A DNA stretch of 64,000 nucleotides from Undaria pinnatifida (taxonomy: Eukaryota > Sar > Phaeophyceae > Laminariales > Alariaceae): contig JABAKD010000019.1 in assembly GCA_012845835.1 (NCBI GenBank), positions 13,471,344 to 13,535,343 of the forward strand, read 5' to 3'. The notes below the pieces were generated by a model. That model was not told where the DNA came from. It saw only the letters and a list, made by a program, of their open reading frames with translations, and did no database searches. The position numbers were made by a program, and so were the translations under genes. This document shows positions 30,746 to 42,779 of the stretch, one piece after another (position 1 is the first letter of the stretch; every line of letters starts with the position of its first letter).

Positions 30746-31025
30746 CACCCACAACGCGGAGAGGCGTTTTTGTAGCAGACCCAAATAACGAGACGTGCGT
30801 GAGCTTTCAACAACGGCGTGGATGATCGAGCGACACCACGAACGTTATAACCAACAAGCTCGGCCGTACCCACGGGAGCTGGCCACAGCGACGAAACCCT
30901 CCGAACAAGTTTTCACCCTCTGGCGCTTTTCGTTGCCTGTTTGCCATAATCCAACCGGCGATAAAAAGCCAGGTGTTGCCGACCCTAATCACATTCTCTG
31001 AACCTGTGAGATTCGTCATCATCCC
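30746..31025. other. Unassigned
   Basis: A 71-residue minus-strand frame (30807-31022) follows the next entry after its stop. No domain is recognised. Confidence 0.35.
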
Positions 31026-31259
31026 CTAAAAGTATTCTCCAAGCAGGTCGTAGTCGATCTTGTACATCTTCGAGGAATATTCCAGCGCCGTTTCGATCAA
31101 CGATACACGAGGCGCCAGATGAAAAGTCGAGCGCGGAACAACGAGCGAAAAGAGGTGTGCATAAAACAAGCGTCGAACGCAGGAGAGTGACCAGCCAGCA
31201 AAGTCAGTATTGAGGATACTTGCACGACTACGGGTACAATGAGGCAGCAGGTAGTTCAC
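31026..31259 (-). CDS. Coding-like fragment, 77 residues, minus strand
   Basis: The frame ends LEYSSKMYKIDYDLLGEYF and has a natural-looking residue mix, which could mark a last exon. I recognise no family. There is no copy elsewhere in the window. No splice acceptor is argued for. Listed because it looks better than most frames nearby, with low confidence. Confidence 0.22.
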   Translation of the reverse strand: MNYLLPHCTRSRASILNTDFAGWSLSCVRRLFYAHLFSLVVPRSTFHLAPRVSLIETALEYSSKMYKIDYDLLGEYF

Positions 31260-34084
31260 CGTAGCCTATCGACTGCGCTGACGTATCCATGTATCTGTAT
31301 TCAGCTGCTAGTCAGTACGTAGTTGAGACCTGGATACCGCACTGTTAGCCGGCTGTACCGGGTTGGCACGACAGCAATATGGGGTCGCCGCGTTAAGTTT
31401 GTCCGACAGTCACTTGGAACTGATGAATATATGCCCAAATATTTGAGCTGTGTTCTTGATTTTGTAGAACGGAGTAATAGTGTACATATTAGTCTATGCT
31501 TGGGAAATGTTTTGTAAGATCTACGCGGGAGAAACGGGTTTAGCGCATGATCGTTGTCGGTTACACACCAGTCCACGCCTCAAGCACGTCCGTCAAAACA
31601 GTTGTTTGCCCGTGTATTGCAAGGTTTGCGTTGTATATAGTGTGTTGGTTGTAGAATGATTGATCATCCGCCAAAAACAAAGCATGCAACGGTTGATGTT
31701 GTTTCGACACTGCAAGCAATCATCAGACTAAATGCTTTGATGAGACAACTCCATTGATTCCACTTTGTATTTATGCTTATACGTAGTTCAGACCAACACA
31801 TTTTGACCAAGTAACAAGCGTCAGAACGTTCTAAACAATGGTTGGAATAGGTTGACGGCACCTGCAGTAAGAGGCAAGAACGCCTACATAAAATCCAAGG
31901 TATCGAGTAATCCTATGATATTGTTGAACGAGAAGTCGACGCATTCTTCGTCCCTTCCATTGCAGGGTCGTATTTAGGATACCTACCTTGCTATCGGTGC
32001 AACGGATTACCCCCTAGTCCATTAATAGTAGCCTGTCGAATGCGCTGTTGCTAACATATCATAGGTAGTCATCAGGTATACGTGCCCCGCGCCTGGTAGG
32101 ACACATCTGGATGACGTGCTGTAATGCACGACGGGTACACACGAGTGCGTACAAAGACGTGTGGACATTATCGGATCGTTTCGTAGGTATTTCTACTTTT
32201 GTACACAGCATCACAACGTGCCTCAGGAATACCAGGGCAAGGGATGATTTGTACGTGCCTATCGTATATCAAGGACACAGCCGTACCTCGTAGGCTCGTG
32301 TGAATCTAGAATATCCTATACTCCCGCGGCACAAGTGCGATGTTTGATCAGCAACAACGAATACCTGGCCCAGCAGCTGCTGGCCAGCCACTAGCAACAA
32401 CATACTTTCCGTTCGCGTGTTCCACCAGTCTGCCGCCACTGTCCCGTGCCGTATCTATAAACTGAATATTGCCACTGACTCAAGCAACCAAACACTGTCA
32501 TGTTTCTGCCATCAATATCAATTCTTTGACAGCACAATATTTACCAAAACAACCTCGCAATATGAAGCAAAACGCCCACGCAATTCTCTCTCGCACCAAC
32601 AAAAGACATGTTGATCTCCTATGTTCGGTGTCCGAACTCTGTTGACCGTTTCCTCTGTACACCTAGGCGATGGAGTGGTTGATCGGGTTGCAATTTCGAT
32701 TTTTCACAGCCAGATTTATGTTGAGGTGCGTGGAGTTCCTTAAGTGGGGGACTAAAACGATGTGGGGGGTGTATCCCTACCGAGTCATGCGGTGCATGCC
32801 TAAGCACGGGATGCACAGGTGGGGGACACAAAGGGGTTATTGTGGCGAATCGGAGAAGGGTGCAGCGACACGCGTATTTCACCAAATGTTTCCATCCTAC
32901 TCTCAAGTCCAAGCAATTTTCCCCCGAGAACGCGTGTCGAGCTCTAAAACTGCAAAGGAGCTGGCTACATCATCCACCACCTCACTCGGAGTGAACTATA
33001 GAAACTGCCAAACACCGAACAATCCCACGGGGGAGGAGGGCAAAGGATACAGCGAAGAATACCGTAGAGCGCAAACCAATATGCCACGGACAATATTGGG
33101 CATTTACTGGCCATTATTAATACCGTAGAGTTGTGTACAACGCTCGTACGTCATGGGTATAATGAATAAGGTATAGCTATCTGCGTCAATCAGAGATGTT
33201 TTTGGACCTAAAGTTGCTACCGCTGTCGTGGTACGCCTCACGGGGAGGGGGGGGGCTGGCAGGTGGTGGTGTCCAGAGATTGTTCAGGAGGACACAGCGG
33301 GATACTCGATTCTAAAGCGCCACAGAACAGACCAGTGTGGCCGTTCCTATCTTCGTGTCGGTAATCGTTTTTTTCAATACACTTCTACGTTCCAGCTTCT
33401 GGACAAGCCGTGGTCACATATGTCGTCCCTCGTGCCCCCCGGTTGTTGCCTTCAACGTTCATCGCGCATAACGTTCAGCAATCCCACTGCTCGTCGAGTT
33501 TCCATCCAGGGTTGCCAACCCACGCTCTCGCGCTTTCCGCAAGGCAATTTGCGCGCAAGAAAAAGTCCCCACGAATTTATTCGAGTATGCACTCGGGCGG
33601 ATTCGAGCTCACGAAACGGACCTACACCAGGCTCGAGGATAACCTGATACGCCACCGGGGCGACCGGTAGTCATATATCCGATTCGGTGTCCTGTTTGTT
33701 TTAGAGTCGGCGTCAACTTCATATAAGGTGTAGTGCAGGCACCGAAAGACGTGGCAAGCCAGTTTGAATGCTATCTGCCAGCCCTTCCGTTTTGAACAGC
33801 AACGCAAAATTCTACACCGATTCCATCTAGTTGGTCCCCCAAGACGTTGGGTGGGATTTTTGCCCAAGATTTTCGGTTTGTTCTGATCCTAAATTGGATT
33901 CCCCACAGCACTCACTTTGTACAGGAGCTCCATCACGTGGTCAGACACGAACGTGTCCATGTGTTGGTCTGCCTTAGTGCCCTATCCATAAGAAGGCGAC
34001 GGTGAGAGGTTAACGGTGAAGACGGCGGACATATCAGGTTAATGCGCATGACCTATCTATGTAGTCCGCGGTAGAGAGAATCTT
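31260..34084. other. 2.8 kb with no recognisable feature
   Basis: Open frames of 152 residues (plus, 32670-33128), 139 residues (plus, 33228-33647), 97 residues (minus, 32619-32912) and 91 residues (minus, 31301-31576) exist, several overlapping each other on opposite strands. None has a recognisable domain, and none matches another place in the window. No repeat family is noticed. Confidence 0.4.
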
Positions 34085-34372
34085 GAGTCATCCCACGGTA
34101 TCACAGGGGTTGCACTTTTGTGGCCCAGCCATTCTGACTAGTGGTTGAACTGGCTGAGCTGCTTCAGCTCCTCAAGCGAGGAAACACCGATTTCACTGAC
34201 ACATTTTATCAACATTACTATCGTTTAAAAGACTAGCGCATGTAGCAGTGTTGATGGTGTCGCGCGACCGAAATGTCATCAAAGCTTTACACTTCGGGTG
34301 AGATAACGAGCTCATCACGTTAGGAGATCATAAACGTCTTAGAATATGCTGTACCCCTGCAGCGGTGTGACT
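34085..34372 (+). mobile_element. M2 short TIR element
   Basis: Left end GAGTCATCCCACGGTATCAC plus AGGGGTTGCAC and right end TGTACCCCTGCAGCGGTGTG are inverted repeats; the left one has a 4-bp insertion. The inner CAGCTCCTCAAGCGAGGAA and GGGTGAGATAACGAGCTC motifs match M2 arrangement. Length about 288 bp. No target duplication is seen. Confidence 0.72.
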
Positions 34373-34589
34373 ACCCTGACATGCCTTGATTGTTATGGTC
34401 TGGATCGTATGTAGGTCATGTCACCGAGTGGGAAATGCTTTACCTGTGCATGACTCAGCACGTGTTTTCTGGATGGATCCATACTCAACAAATTCTGCCC
34501 AGCATACTGTTTCTGATGTCCAGATACAAGAAATATCTACTCATGTACATATATATATTTGTAGATCCATATCATATGTAGATGATCTT

Positions 34590-35115
34590 CAAGTTTTAAC
34601 GACCCCTCGCCCCCCCTTCCCCGCCGCCCCCACCATCGCCTACTAGCGTTACGGGCGCAGTAAGCTTCCATTCAATTGCTGACATATCCCCCCTTAATCC
34701 GTCCCCCTCCTCACGCGGGTGCTCCGTCCGGTAACGGATGAACGGATGCGTGGTCAATGGTCAAATGACTAAGACAAGCACAAAACAAGTACGCGCCCCC
34801 CTCCCCCCCGCCTTCCTCTCACCGATCATACGACCGCAGGATATACATAAAATACTGGTTAAATCCAAAGCTGTCCGAGTTCGTCCCTATCACAACCATG
34901 TTGTATGATTTCCGTGCACATACTGCTATACATCCCCCTGTTGACCCTGGTAAAATATAGTTCGAAGGGGAGTCGATGATCCAGTTTGAAACATGAGGAC
35001 ACACACATTCAGCAATAAGCGCGATCGTAGTATCACACAGAGCTCTGTATTAACAAGTGTTTCGACGTAATATTTGATCTCGCAGCTGGGGTGTGTTCTT
35101 TTTAAATGGAAAATC
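34590..35115 (-). mobile_element. Family D copy, minus orientation, diverged
   Basis: C tracts at about 34605-34625 and 34796-34810 precede CCTGTTGACCCTGGTA, GGGGAGTCGATGATCC, GAGGACACACA, GCGCGATCGTAGTATCACAC and a final GATCTCGCAGCTGGGGTGTG, which are D landmarks in reverse order. More diverged than the 14.4 and 54.9 kb copies. Confidence 0.65.
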
Positions 35116-35879
35116 TCGGTTCATCATGGTCTTTCTGGTGTAAGCAACTGTTTAATACGTGGGGTCGAGAATTTTAGGCCAAGATTTGCGTGATAAGAGG
35201 ACATGCATTAAGCGTGAACCTGTATCGCACCAGGGAATATTCGAACATGGAGCGATACTATTGATTTTTCTACGACGGGGTTTGATCATCGTCACTGAGC
35301 TAGCATGCCATTCGACAGCTAAAGCAATACGAACGGTCGATTGCACCCTCGAAAGACACATCGATCAATGAAGCCCCGTGCAACGTCGAGGAATATTCCT
35401 ATTCAAATGTTTTTTTCAGCAGTACCGTTCACCAGTGCTGATGGCACGCTATAGCGAATGTTAGATCGCCAGGAACAGGTGGAATTAACCGGCAGGGGCA
35501 GTGGGCAGAAAAATGCCGGTTGCCGCCGTAGTGTTGGTATTTAGGGTGACGCTTACCGGGACTATATAGGGGCCTCTATGGTGTGGTCGTTTCGTTTTTC
35601 CACTCGACAAACCGCCCGAGGGAAATCACTTTTTCGCGCAACTTGGTATAGCAAAGATGACGATGAAGATACAAACCAACGCTCACGTGTTATGGTGTTG
35701 TGTCGCCGATAGTGCTTTCAGGGTTGGGCCTTGCACTTCACTCTCAATTGGACATTCGAGTACTATTCAGCGAAGCAAAACAAGACGTCCCACGCTAGCG
35801 CCTGCTGCGAAGTCCATAATCGCCGAGAAGTCTCGTAGCCGCTCTTGCGAAAGGCTTTCGGCCAGAGGGGGAGAAGTTG
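35116..35879. other. No recognisable feature
   Basis: A 78-residue plus-strand frame (35657-35893) has no domain. Nothing else is seen. Confidence 0.35.
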
Positions 35880-36203
35880 CTAGAAATGACTAGTGCAATG
35901 GTCTTTGGCGAGAGACTCAACAATGTGCAACATCGACTTCAACCACCTTACCTCATCAGCGACAACGTCTTCATGGTGTGCGCCGAACCTCTCCTTCAAA
36001 AAAACGCGAATCTCCTCGCGACGCGCCTCGGTCACTCCCGTTCTCCATCCCGGCGCCTTAAGGCCTTCATGGTGATCAACTCCCATAGTATCCAGCTGAA
36101 CCCCGTTGTCCTTAGGCGGGTCAGACACGGAGCAGGGCGGGACTGTAGCGCGTGAATAATGGACACCCATGGTTTCGAGCAGACCGCGATCTAGATCATT
36201 CAA
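35880..36203 (-). CDS. Coding-like fragment, 107 residues, minus strand
   Basis: The frame has an even, natural-looking composition with charged helical blocks (TEARREEIRVFLKERF, then HHEDVVADEVRWLKSML). The text GATGAGGTAAGGTGG at the VADE/VRW point matches a splice-donor consensus, so the exon could end there rather than at the stop at 35880. I do not recognise the family with any certainty. It may be part of a host gene or a retroelement gag-like protein. No second copy lies in the window. Confidence 0.35.
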   Translation of the reverse strand: MNDLDRGLLETMGVHYSRATVPPCSVSDPPKDNGVQLDTMGVDHHEGLKAPGWRTGVTEARREEIRVFLKERFGAHHEDVVADEVRWLKSMLHIVESLAKDHCTSHF

Positions 36204-37159
36204 GATTCTCCTTTGAATGCGGCCACACTGGACGGGTCAAGAACCACCAATAAATAGAGCATCGTCGCAATGGTGCGCACGTGGGGCAGATCTCTATGGT
36301 CGATCGTCTAAAAGTGTGTCCTCAAAGGTTGTTTTCCCCGCGGCGAGCTGACGGCCGGCTGCGGCTCCGCGCGGACCCGTCATGGCCGGAGATGTGAAAG
36401 GCAAACAGGCAAAAAAAGGCACTACGTACTGCCAAGGGTTCAGGAAAATAAGCACACAAAAAGGTAAAAAAGAAGGGTGAGCCAAAAATGGGGAGTTTAG
36501 AATGTAACGAATGGAACTAACGACCAGAATAGTTTGGCGAAGTCAAACGCTATATAATCTGGCATGAAAGCCTTACCAAAAGTGAAATGCATCAGAGAGT
36601 GTCGTTATGAAAGGCGCATTGATACGACACCATCACAGAACATCCCATGCACGGCGAGTCACGGGCGTGCGTTTACACAGTAGTTCTACTGCCACCACTA
36701 CCGCCACACCCACAGCTACTGCTGCTTCAATAAGCGGTTATCAAAACCAAGCTGCTGCTCACTGCTGCGCCAGTCTACCCCTTGGCGACAAGAAAGGTCG
36801 GTATTAGGCAGTGATGATGACCATCGTGGTTTGAACCGCCCAATGCTTCGGTGCTAGGGTATCCCAATCGCACAACTACTATGTAGTCTACTACTACTGG
36901 TGCCAGATGCCCCATGCCCCATCGCCGAGCAACACGGTTCCGATGAAACCCTCGAAAACTGCCATGGTTATGAGCTAATTATAATGCATCTCAAATAAAC
37001 AACTGCTGTGCCAGAATTCCGACGCCCCACCGTCGCGAAGCGCAGTATCACTAATGGGACCCAAACTCCGTCATAGATAGTTAGATGGGAGTACAAAATA
37101 CTTTTTCAACTACTGTACGTCAGCGTATCTCAACATAGCAAGAACGGTGCCAGATATGA
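36204..37159. other. No recognisable feature
   Basis: Trinucleotide-like runs such as CTACTGCCACCACTACCGCC (about 36690) and CTACTACTACTGG (about 36890) give local low complexity. No gene is seen. Confidence 0.4.
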
Positions 37160-37345
37160 CACCCTGTTGACCCAGATAGCTACATTCTAGTTGCAAGGGG
37201 AGTCCCCGACCTATATCCTTAATGAGGACACACAACCCGTGATACGCGCAATCGGAGTATCACACACAGCTTGCAAATATGAGTTTCGACGAAATTTTCG
37301 ATCTCATACTCGTAACTAGCTGGAGTATATAATTATTTTTATAAT
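37160..37345 (-). mobile_element. Family D end, minus orientation
   Basis: CCTGTTGACCCAGATAGCTA, CAAGGGGAGTCCCCGACCTA, TATCCTTAATGAGGACACAC, CAATCGGAGTATCACACACA and GTTTCGACGAAATTTTCGAT reproduce the outer D arm with few differences from the 14.4-kb copy. The G/C-tract part is missing. Confidence 0.8.
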
Positions 37346-37984
37346 ATGATTTATCTGCCAGTGTATCTCAACTAAAGAACTTCGCAGCACGGTGCTAACG
37401 ACCACGACAACTGCCACGGTTTGGCGCCGGTGTACCCCAACAAGGCTAATACTGCTGCTCCAGATAACCTATGTCCCATTTTTTGTTTTTTGCAAAGACA
37501 CGATGTACGTGAAAGTTTAACAACGGCAGGATCGGCAGCTACGACAGTTCGACAACAGCAAGCAACGCTTCCAGTACAAAAATGGGCATACAACCATGTT
37601 TCTATTTTGATTCAAGTCGGTGCATACAGGACAAGTAAACATGTATTTTCACCACAAGTGACACAACAACCCTGACCACCATCCACCCCGAAAACCACCC
37701 GGCTGTGCATATGCTACGGCAGTGTATGGAAGTACAACATGAAACAGATGTGTTAGCATTTGCTCACACGTCACCACCTAGCGTACACAGGTACCCTACT
37801 ACTACTACTACTGTAATAGGGCAGAGCAAACCTATACGTTACTACTATCTAACAAAGCATCACATAATGAGCGGTTATTAGTAATCAAAGTGTTCAGATG
37901 ATGGTTGGTATATTAATTCGTGATACATGGCAGGTGACACGATACAATGTCATATTGTATTAAGTTCTGGTTTATGAAATATCC
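37346..37984. other. No recognisable feature
   Basis: A CTACTACTACTACTG run lies near 37797. Nothing else is seen. Confidence 0.35.
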
Positions 37985-38070
37985 TAGAGACGGGCGATTG
38001 ATGTAGTACGCAGCTTGCAAAGGTGAGTAACGACTCTAAGGCCATCGAACTCGCAGCTGGCGTCGATATT
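37985..38070 (-). mobile_element. Family D terminal fragment, minus orientation
   Basis: CAGCTTGCAAAGGTGAGTAA followed by ATCGAACTCGCAGCTGGCGT matches the outermost 70 bp of D with clear divergence. Confidence 0.5.
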
Positions 38071-38194
38071 AAATATATATTTTAATTAGACGGGGGGGGG
38101 GACATATGTAAAAGAGTATGAATACAATGTGCACACCGAGGCTCGGACACAAGGAAAAAAAAGCAAAGGAACAAACTTGAAAAAAAAAAGTTGA

Positions 38195-39560
38195 AGGGCA
38201 TGTTCGGTACGGTGCATGAATGCTCGGTACCGGTTTCGATGCTGTACAGAACTTACCGATGTGTCTGGTACCGGTATTGATGTCGTACCGAACTTACTGA
38301 AGTGTCCGGTACTGGATTTGGAGGTATGCCGGACTTACCGAAGAGTCCGGTAGCGTTATTCACGTAGTACCGAACTTACAGAAGTGTCCGGTACAGGTAT
38401 GGATGTGGTACCGGACGCATGTTACGATGGAGGTGGCATTTTTTACTTTACCTTTAACCATATTTGTTTTTCTAAATGGCGGGGCTCCTTACCCCAAATA
38501 AGTTAGAAATAGACCACTGTTTTTGCAACATTCTTGTTAGGTGCTTAGGCCATGGGATTTTTCATCCGGCGGTGATTGGTTTTCCCTCCAAATCAGCTTT
38601 TGGGAGAGGTCTTAACCTCCCACATTCTGGAACATCAGAAAAAAAGCGGTGCACCTCTATCGTAGCACGCGTCACCGGACTTACCGAAGTGCACGGTACC
38701 CGTAATGATGTCGTACCGGTACCGGTATCGGCACCGGCACCGTCACACACGCTTGGGCACATACACCGGCAGTACCGGTGATGTATGTACCGGTACCGGT
38801 ACCGCCACACACGTGCACTTAGGTACATGAACCACCGGCAACTCATACACGTGCCCTGTGCACGAGTGGTACACAGAAGCAGGCAAAATCACCGTCACGG
38901 TGTTATTTTCCGCGTCCACGTCGATGATTTTTGGCACCGGCGCTGGCATGGGAGCTCGCGAAGATATTGTAGATTACCCGTCACTTGAAGTGGTGGCATC
39001 ACTGACGGTGGCCGGCTCATCCTTCGACCTTGCGACATTGGTCATGCGTGCTCAGTGTCTTGGTTTGTCGAGCTTTCCGCTTGAAGATGGTGGTGGACCG
39101 GTGTATTTGTGCGTGGCTTGGGACCCTGCCTGGAGCCAAAGCTCCAACGGATAAAGTCAAAATGTGGCGTTGTCGGATTGATATCGTACCAAACGTAGCT
39201 AAAAGTCCGATACCGGGTTGATGTTGTGCCGATCCTACCCAAGTGTTCGGTACCGACCTCAATGCTGTACCGATACCGGTACAAGCTTCGGTACATGCGT
39301 GCATATCCGGGACTGCCGATACCGGTATTGATATCGTCCCGAACATACCGAAGTGTCCGGTGCCGGTATTGATGCCGTACCGAACTTTTCGAAGCTTCCG
39401 GTACCGGTATTGATGCTGTACCGAACTTACCGAAACGTCAGGTACACACATTCACGTGGTACCGAACTTACCGAAGTGCCCGGTACCAGTAATACCGGCG
39501 GAATATACCGCCGGTATGTTCTGTAAGTATTCGGTACGTATCGTACCGAACATGCCCTAG
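38195..39560 (+). repeat. GGTACC-rich satellite, array 2, with internal insert and leader
   Basis: The 41-bp unit runs at about 38215-38413, resumes at 38674-38830, and again at about 39170-39550. Between 38850 and 39165 is the leader segment shared with 24790-25140. An M3 element interrupts the first block. Units are more varied than in array 1 (for example GCCGGACTTACCGAAGAGTC). Overlapping frames rich in Tyr-Arg or Val-Pro are repeat artefacts. Confidence 0.88.
38414..38673. mobile_element. M3 short TIR element inserted in the satellite, ACCG duplicated
   Basis: Left end GACGCATGTTACGATGGAGG and right end CACCTCTATCGTAGCACGCG (then TC) are inverted repeats of about 20 bp. Satellite text lies on both sides: GGTATGGATGTGGTACCG to the left and ACCGGACTTACCGAAGTG to the right. 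Removing the element and one ACCG restores a normal satellite unit, so ACCG is the likely target duplication. Interior motifs match the 10013 copy. Length 260 bp. Confidence 0.88.
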
Positions 39561-40812
39561 AATGATTTGACCAAGGTTCATACTCCCGCCAATTCGATTA
39601 ACAATCCTTCGGGGCTAGCCCTCAAGCCACGTCTCTTGTACGGTTACGAATGTGTGTCAAATGTTTTCATTATTTTCCTGCGACTATACACTTGACTTTT
39701 CGCAACAGAAACCTTACGAAACACGAATTTTCAGCAGCTGGACACCGCGACACGAAGCGAGAACGGCCAAAACTGACCCCGGCAGGATCGGGAGAGCCGA
39801 GCAAGATGATGGGCGTCCAGAAAATAGAGCGCCGAGAGGTGGACCTAGCTCGAGTTATCTCGAAGACAACTCAGATCCTGGGCTACCTCGGAGCCTTAGG
39901 CTGCTCTCGTGCAACCTCGGGATAATCCTCCTGTATTTACATCATCAGTCGATATGACAGGATGTGCATGCGTCTGTGTAGTATAGTTCCAACCAAGGAC
40001 ACATGAACCCCATCGTCGGGATAGTATCACTCCTCCCCCCGAAAAATGACCCAGGCCACGCCGTTTGTTCTGGCCAGGGATCACTCGTACATATGTATAG
40101 CACCTTCGTTCCTAGCCACCCGAAGCAGTTTTATCGCACACAAATACGTTTTGCAGATATACGTAACAAGAGCCCCAACCCGCCCCTCCCCCCATAAAAT
40201 GATGAAAGACCACCGCAAACCAATACGCATTCGAAAACACCACTCGGAAAGAACACGTCAACGAAGTCTAGAAATTCAACTAAAATACACTTTAACAACA
40301 ATCACCCGGACACAAAATTCTCAAGTAATAAGGTTGTTCACGCGCACTAAAACCACATATACGTTCGCATTCGAAACCCAGTCAAGGATGTAACGTATAT
40401 ACCCTGTGTTTTCAAACTGAGCCCCCTCCGCGTCAAAAACACCATATAGTTTTTTGCTCAACCCTAGTATGCGTTCAAGCTGCTCGTTGCCAACATTAAA
40501 GGTTTAGAGTCGAGAATGCAAAAACAAAACCAAGATAGACGGGGTATTTCCAGCAGCGCAATCTATCAGAGCATTGGCCCATCACACCGCCTCCTTCGAA
40601 TTGGTTTTGGGCATCAGCGAACTGAGTCTAACGCGTGCCCGAAGTGTGTTGGGTGGAGTGAGGAGCGGTAGTGAAAACCAATTGCGATGTTCACTAACCC
40701 GATCCTCGCCGTCGGTAAACTGAGCATTCTCCGGGCCGCGTCTCCTCTATATCAGATGTGTGAAGTATTTTAATTTGACATTTTGATGGAAGCGGTTGTG
40801 TTGACATATACT
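39561..40812. other. No recognisable feature
   Basis: Plus-strand frames of 91 and 101 residues overlap at 39650-39957; a 115-residue frame lies at 40046-40393. None is recognisable. No repeat family was noticed. Confidence 0.35.
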
Positions 40813-41300
40813 ACCTGATGTGATGTAGGGGAAAGAAACACTACTCAGCGATCATCCACTACATGCTACGGCACGCTTTCGTGAGCACCACTAACACGAG
40901 CATCAGACGTGGGCGCGGCAACTAAAAAAAAACACAAGGCGCATAATCGTACATTAGCAAAAAATTGAAGCAGAAATACAGGCAGATATGTTACAAATGC
41001 GGTAGACCACATTACCAGCCGATTACGTAAGATATTTCGTACCTACCGTCTGCACGATCGCCTCCCAATTTTTGCCAAACGAGGTAGCATATAGCTAACG
41101 AAGTAACGTGTTTGAGCGCGGGCATATCAACCGTTCCTTTCAAAACAGCGCTGACAATTTGCACTTCTCCTCGTGTTCAATTGTGGTGACATTGCATGAC
41201 CACAACATCTCGCCTGCTTTGTTTGCAAAATGTTTCTCTATCTTTAAATTGGCGACCTCAGAGCCCCACATCGACATGGTAAAACATTTTGGAAACTACA
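40813..41300 (+). repeat. Repeat B, copy 2
   Basis: Aligns with 23656-24175 throughout (CACTCAGCGATCATC, GAGCACCACTAAC, AGATATGTTACAAATGCGG, GTTTGAGCGCGGGCATATCA, TTGGCGACCTCAGAGCCCCA). Indels are scattered, and no frame is conserved. Confidence 0.75.
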
Positions 41301-41403
41301 TGGTTGCACCTGTCGATTGAATTGGAATGTTCAATCTTGCGATCCATATAAAATACCACCCCACGAAGATAAAACATGTTGTATACCAAAGTTCTACATG
41401 ATT

Positions 41404-41535
41404 GTTCCAAACATTTTTCTTGTATTAATGGTTGTGTTGTTGTTCTCACATTATTTCGCATAATCATATCCGTGATCAGGACAGACTCCAGTCACTCTGG
41501 AGCTGAGCAATACCCCACAGACAAGACACAAACAA
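41404..41535 (+). repeat. Repeat C, copy 1
   Basis: Shares GTTGTTGTTCTCACATTA, CGCATAATCA, TCCAGTCACTCTGGAGCTGA and AATACCC with 47538-47673 and, in reverse, 49359-49487. About 130 bp. AGTCACTCTGGAGCT-type text forms a small inverted repeat. Nature unknown; possibly a SINE or an LTR fragment. Confidence 0.65.
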
Positions 41536-41589
41536 ACCAAAATGTCCTTCAAAATAATAATAGGTAGGCCTGGCTTTTGGAATAAATTT

Positions 41590-42660
41590 ATCAAACGCCG
41601 TTGCCCCCCCCCCCCCTCCCCAACCCCCCCCCCCCCCCCCCCCCCCCTCTCCCCCCCGCCCCACTTAACATCAAATCTGCTACGATAATAAAACTACCAG
41701 GCAGGTGATATCACGCCATTACCTATACAGTCAGCCATGCCGCAGCTCAAATTCATTATAACCCGCCCCCCCCCCACGCCCCTTCCTTACTCACCACCCG
41801 CACCATCGCCAAGCCCTATCTAGCATGTATCGTTGGGTTCCTCTCAGGTATACAATGATGCGAGCTAACGTTGTTAGATCCCCCCCCAACCCTCCATCGG
41901 CCTCCCCCCCTGGTTTTGTTGTCTCCTGCCGCCCCACCTAAAATCAAAATCTGCCAGAGAAATGAACACCACCAGATAGTGGATATCACCCTCATTACTA
42001 ATCTAGTCATCCATGCTGTAGCTCCATTTCATACCCCCCCCCCCTCCCAACGGCCCTTCCTTCCCCGCAATCCGCACCATCGCCAAGACCTAGAACAACA
42101 CGTATAGCAAGTTCCTAACAGACATACATATACGATATATCGTATGCGACTTTAAGCTGTTGGAAATGCCCCCTTCCCCCTCCTTCGAACACTCCGCCCT
42201 CTCTTCACCGGTGATACGACTTACAGGATATACATGATAAACTGGTGCATTCCTTCCACAACCGTCAGATTTGTCCACTTAAAGGATATATATTTTCCGC
42301 GCACATATCGAGTTGCCCCCGCCCGCTCCCCGCCCCCCTGTCCCCCCGCTCCCTCTTGTTCAAACCCCGGCTTCCACGCCCTTACAATATCCGTTTATGC
42401 GACTCGCAGGACATATACTTGATAAACATATGCACTTCCTTCCCCCTCAAAAACGGGCATTATATTTTCCGCGCACAGATTGATTAAAACCACCACTCGA
42501 CCCTGGTACAAACTACATTGTACCTCCAAGGGGAATATCCTTAATCAAGACGCCACCCAGTAATACGCGCGATCGGAGTATCACACACAGCTTGTGCAAC
42601 GATGAGTTTCGACGAAACCTTCGATCTCACAGTTGGAGTGAATACTAATTTTATATAATA
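41590..42660 (-). mobile_element. Family D copy, minus orientation, with duplicated C-rich interior
   Basis: C tracts at 41605-41657 (including about 24 consecutive C) and further tracts near 41768, 41881 and 42037 alternate with repeated blocks: GTGATATCACGCCATTACC at about 41704 and GTGGATATCACCCTCATTAC at about 41980, each followed by CACCATCGCCAAG. Sub-repeats ending in CTTACAGGATATACATGATA come next, then the standard D outer end (GCGCGATCGGAGTATCACAC, GTTTCGACGAAACCTTCGAT) finishing near 42660. Confidence 0.72.
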
Positions 42661-42779
42661 TATATCGCGAATGATGCATCTGGGCTAAGACGTGTGGAGT
42701 GGTGTCCGTGAGGGGTGGTATGTGTCAAGATATTTGTAGTGTAAAAACGCATGGACGATTCAACAGGATATTTGGGTTT

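Noticed and set aside
32670-33647. Frames of 152 and 139 codons as host genes
   Set aside because: No domain, no second copy, overlapping minus-strand frames; evidence is length alone.
38476-38781. A 101-codon plus-strand frame
   Set aside because: It spans the M3 element and satellite units.
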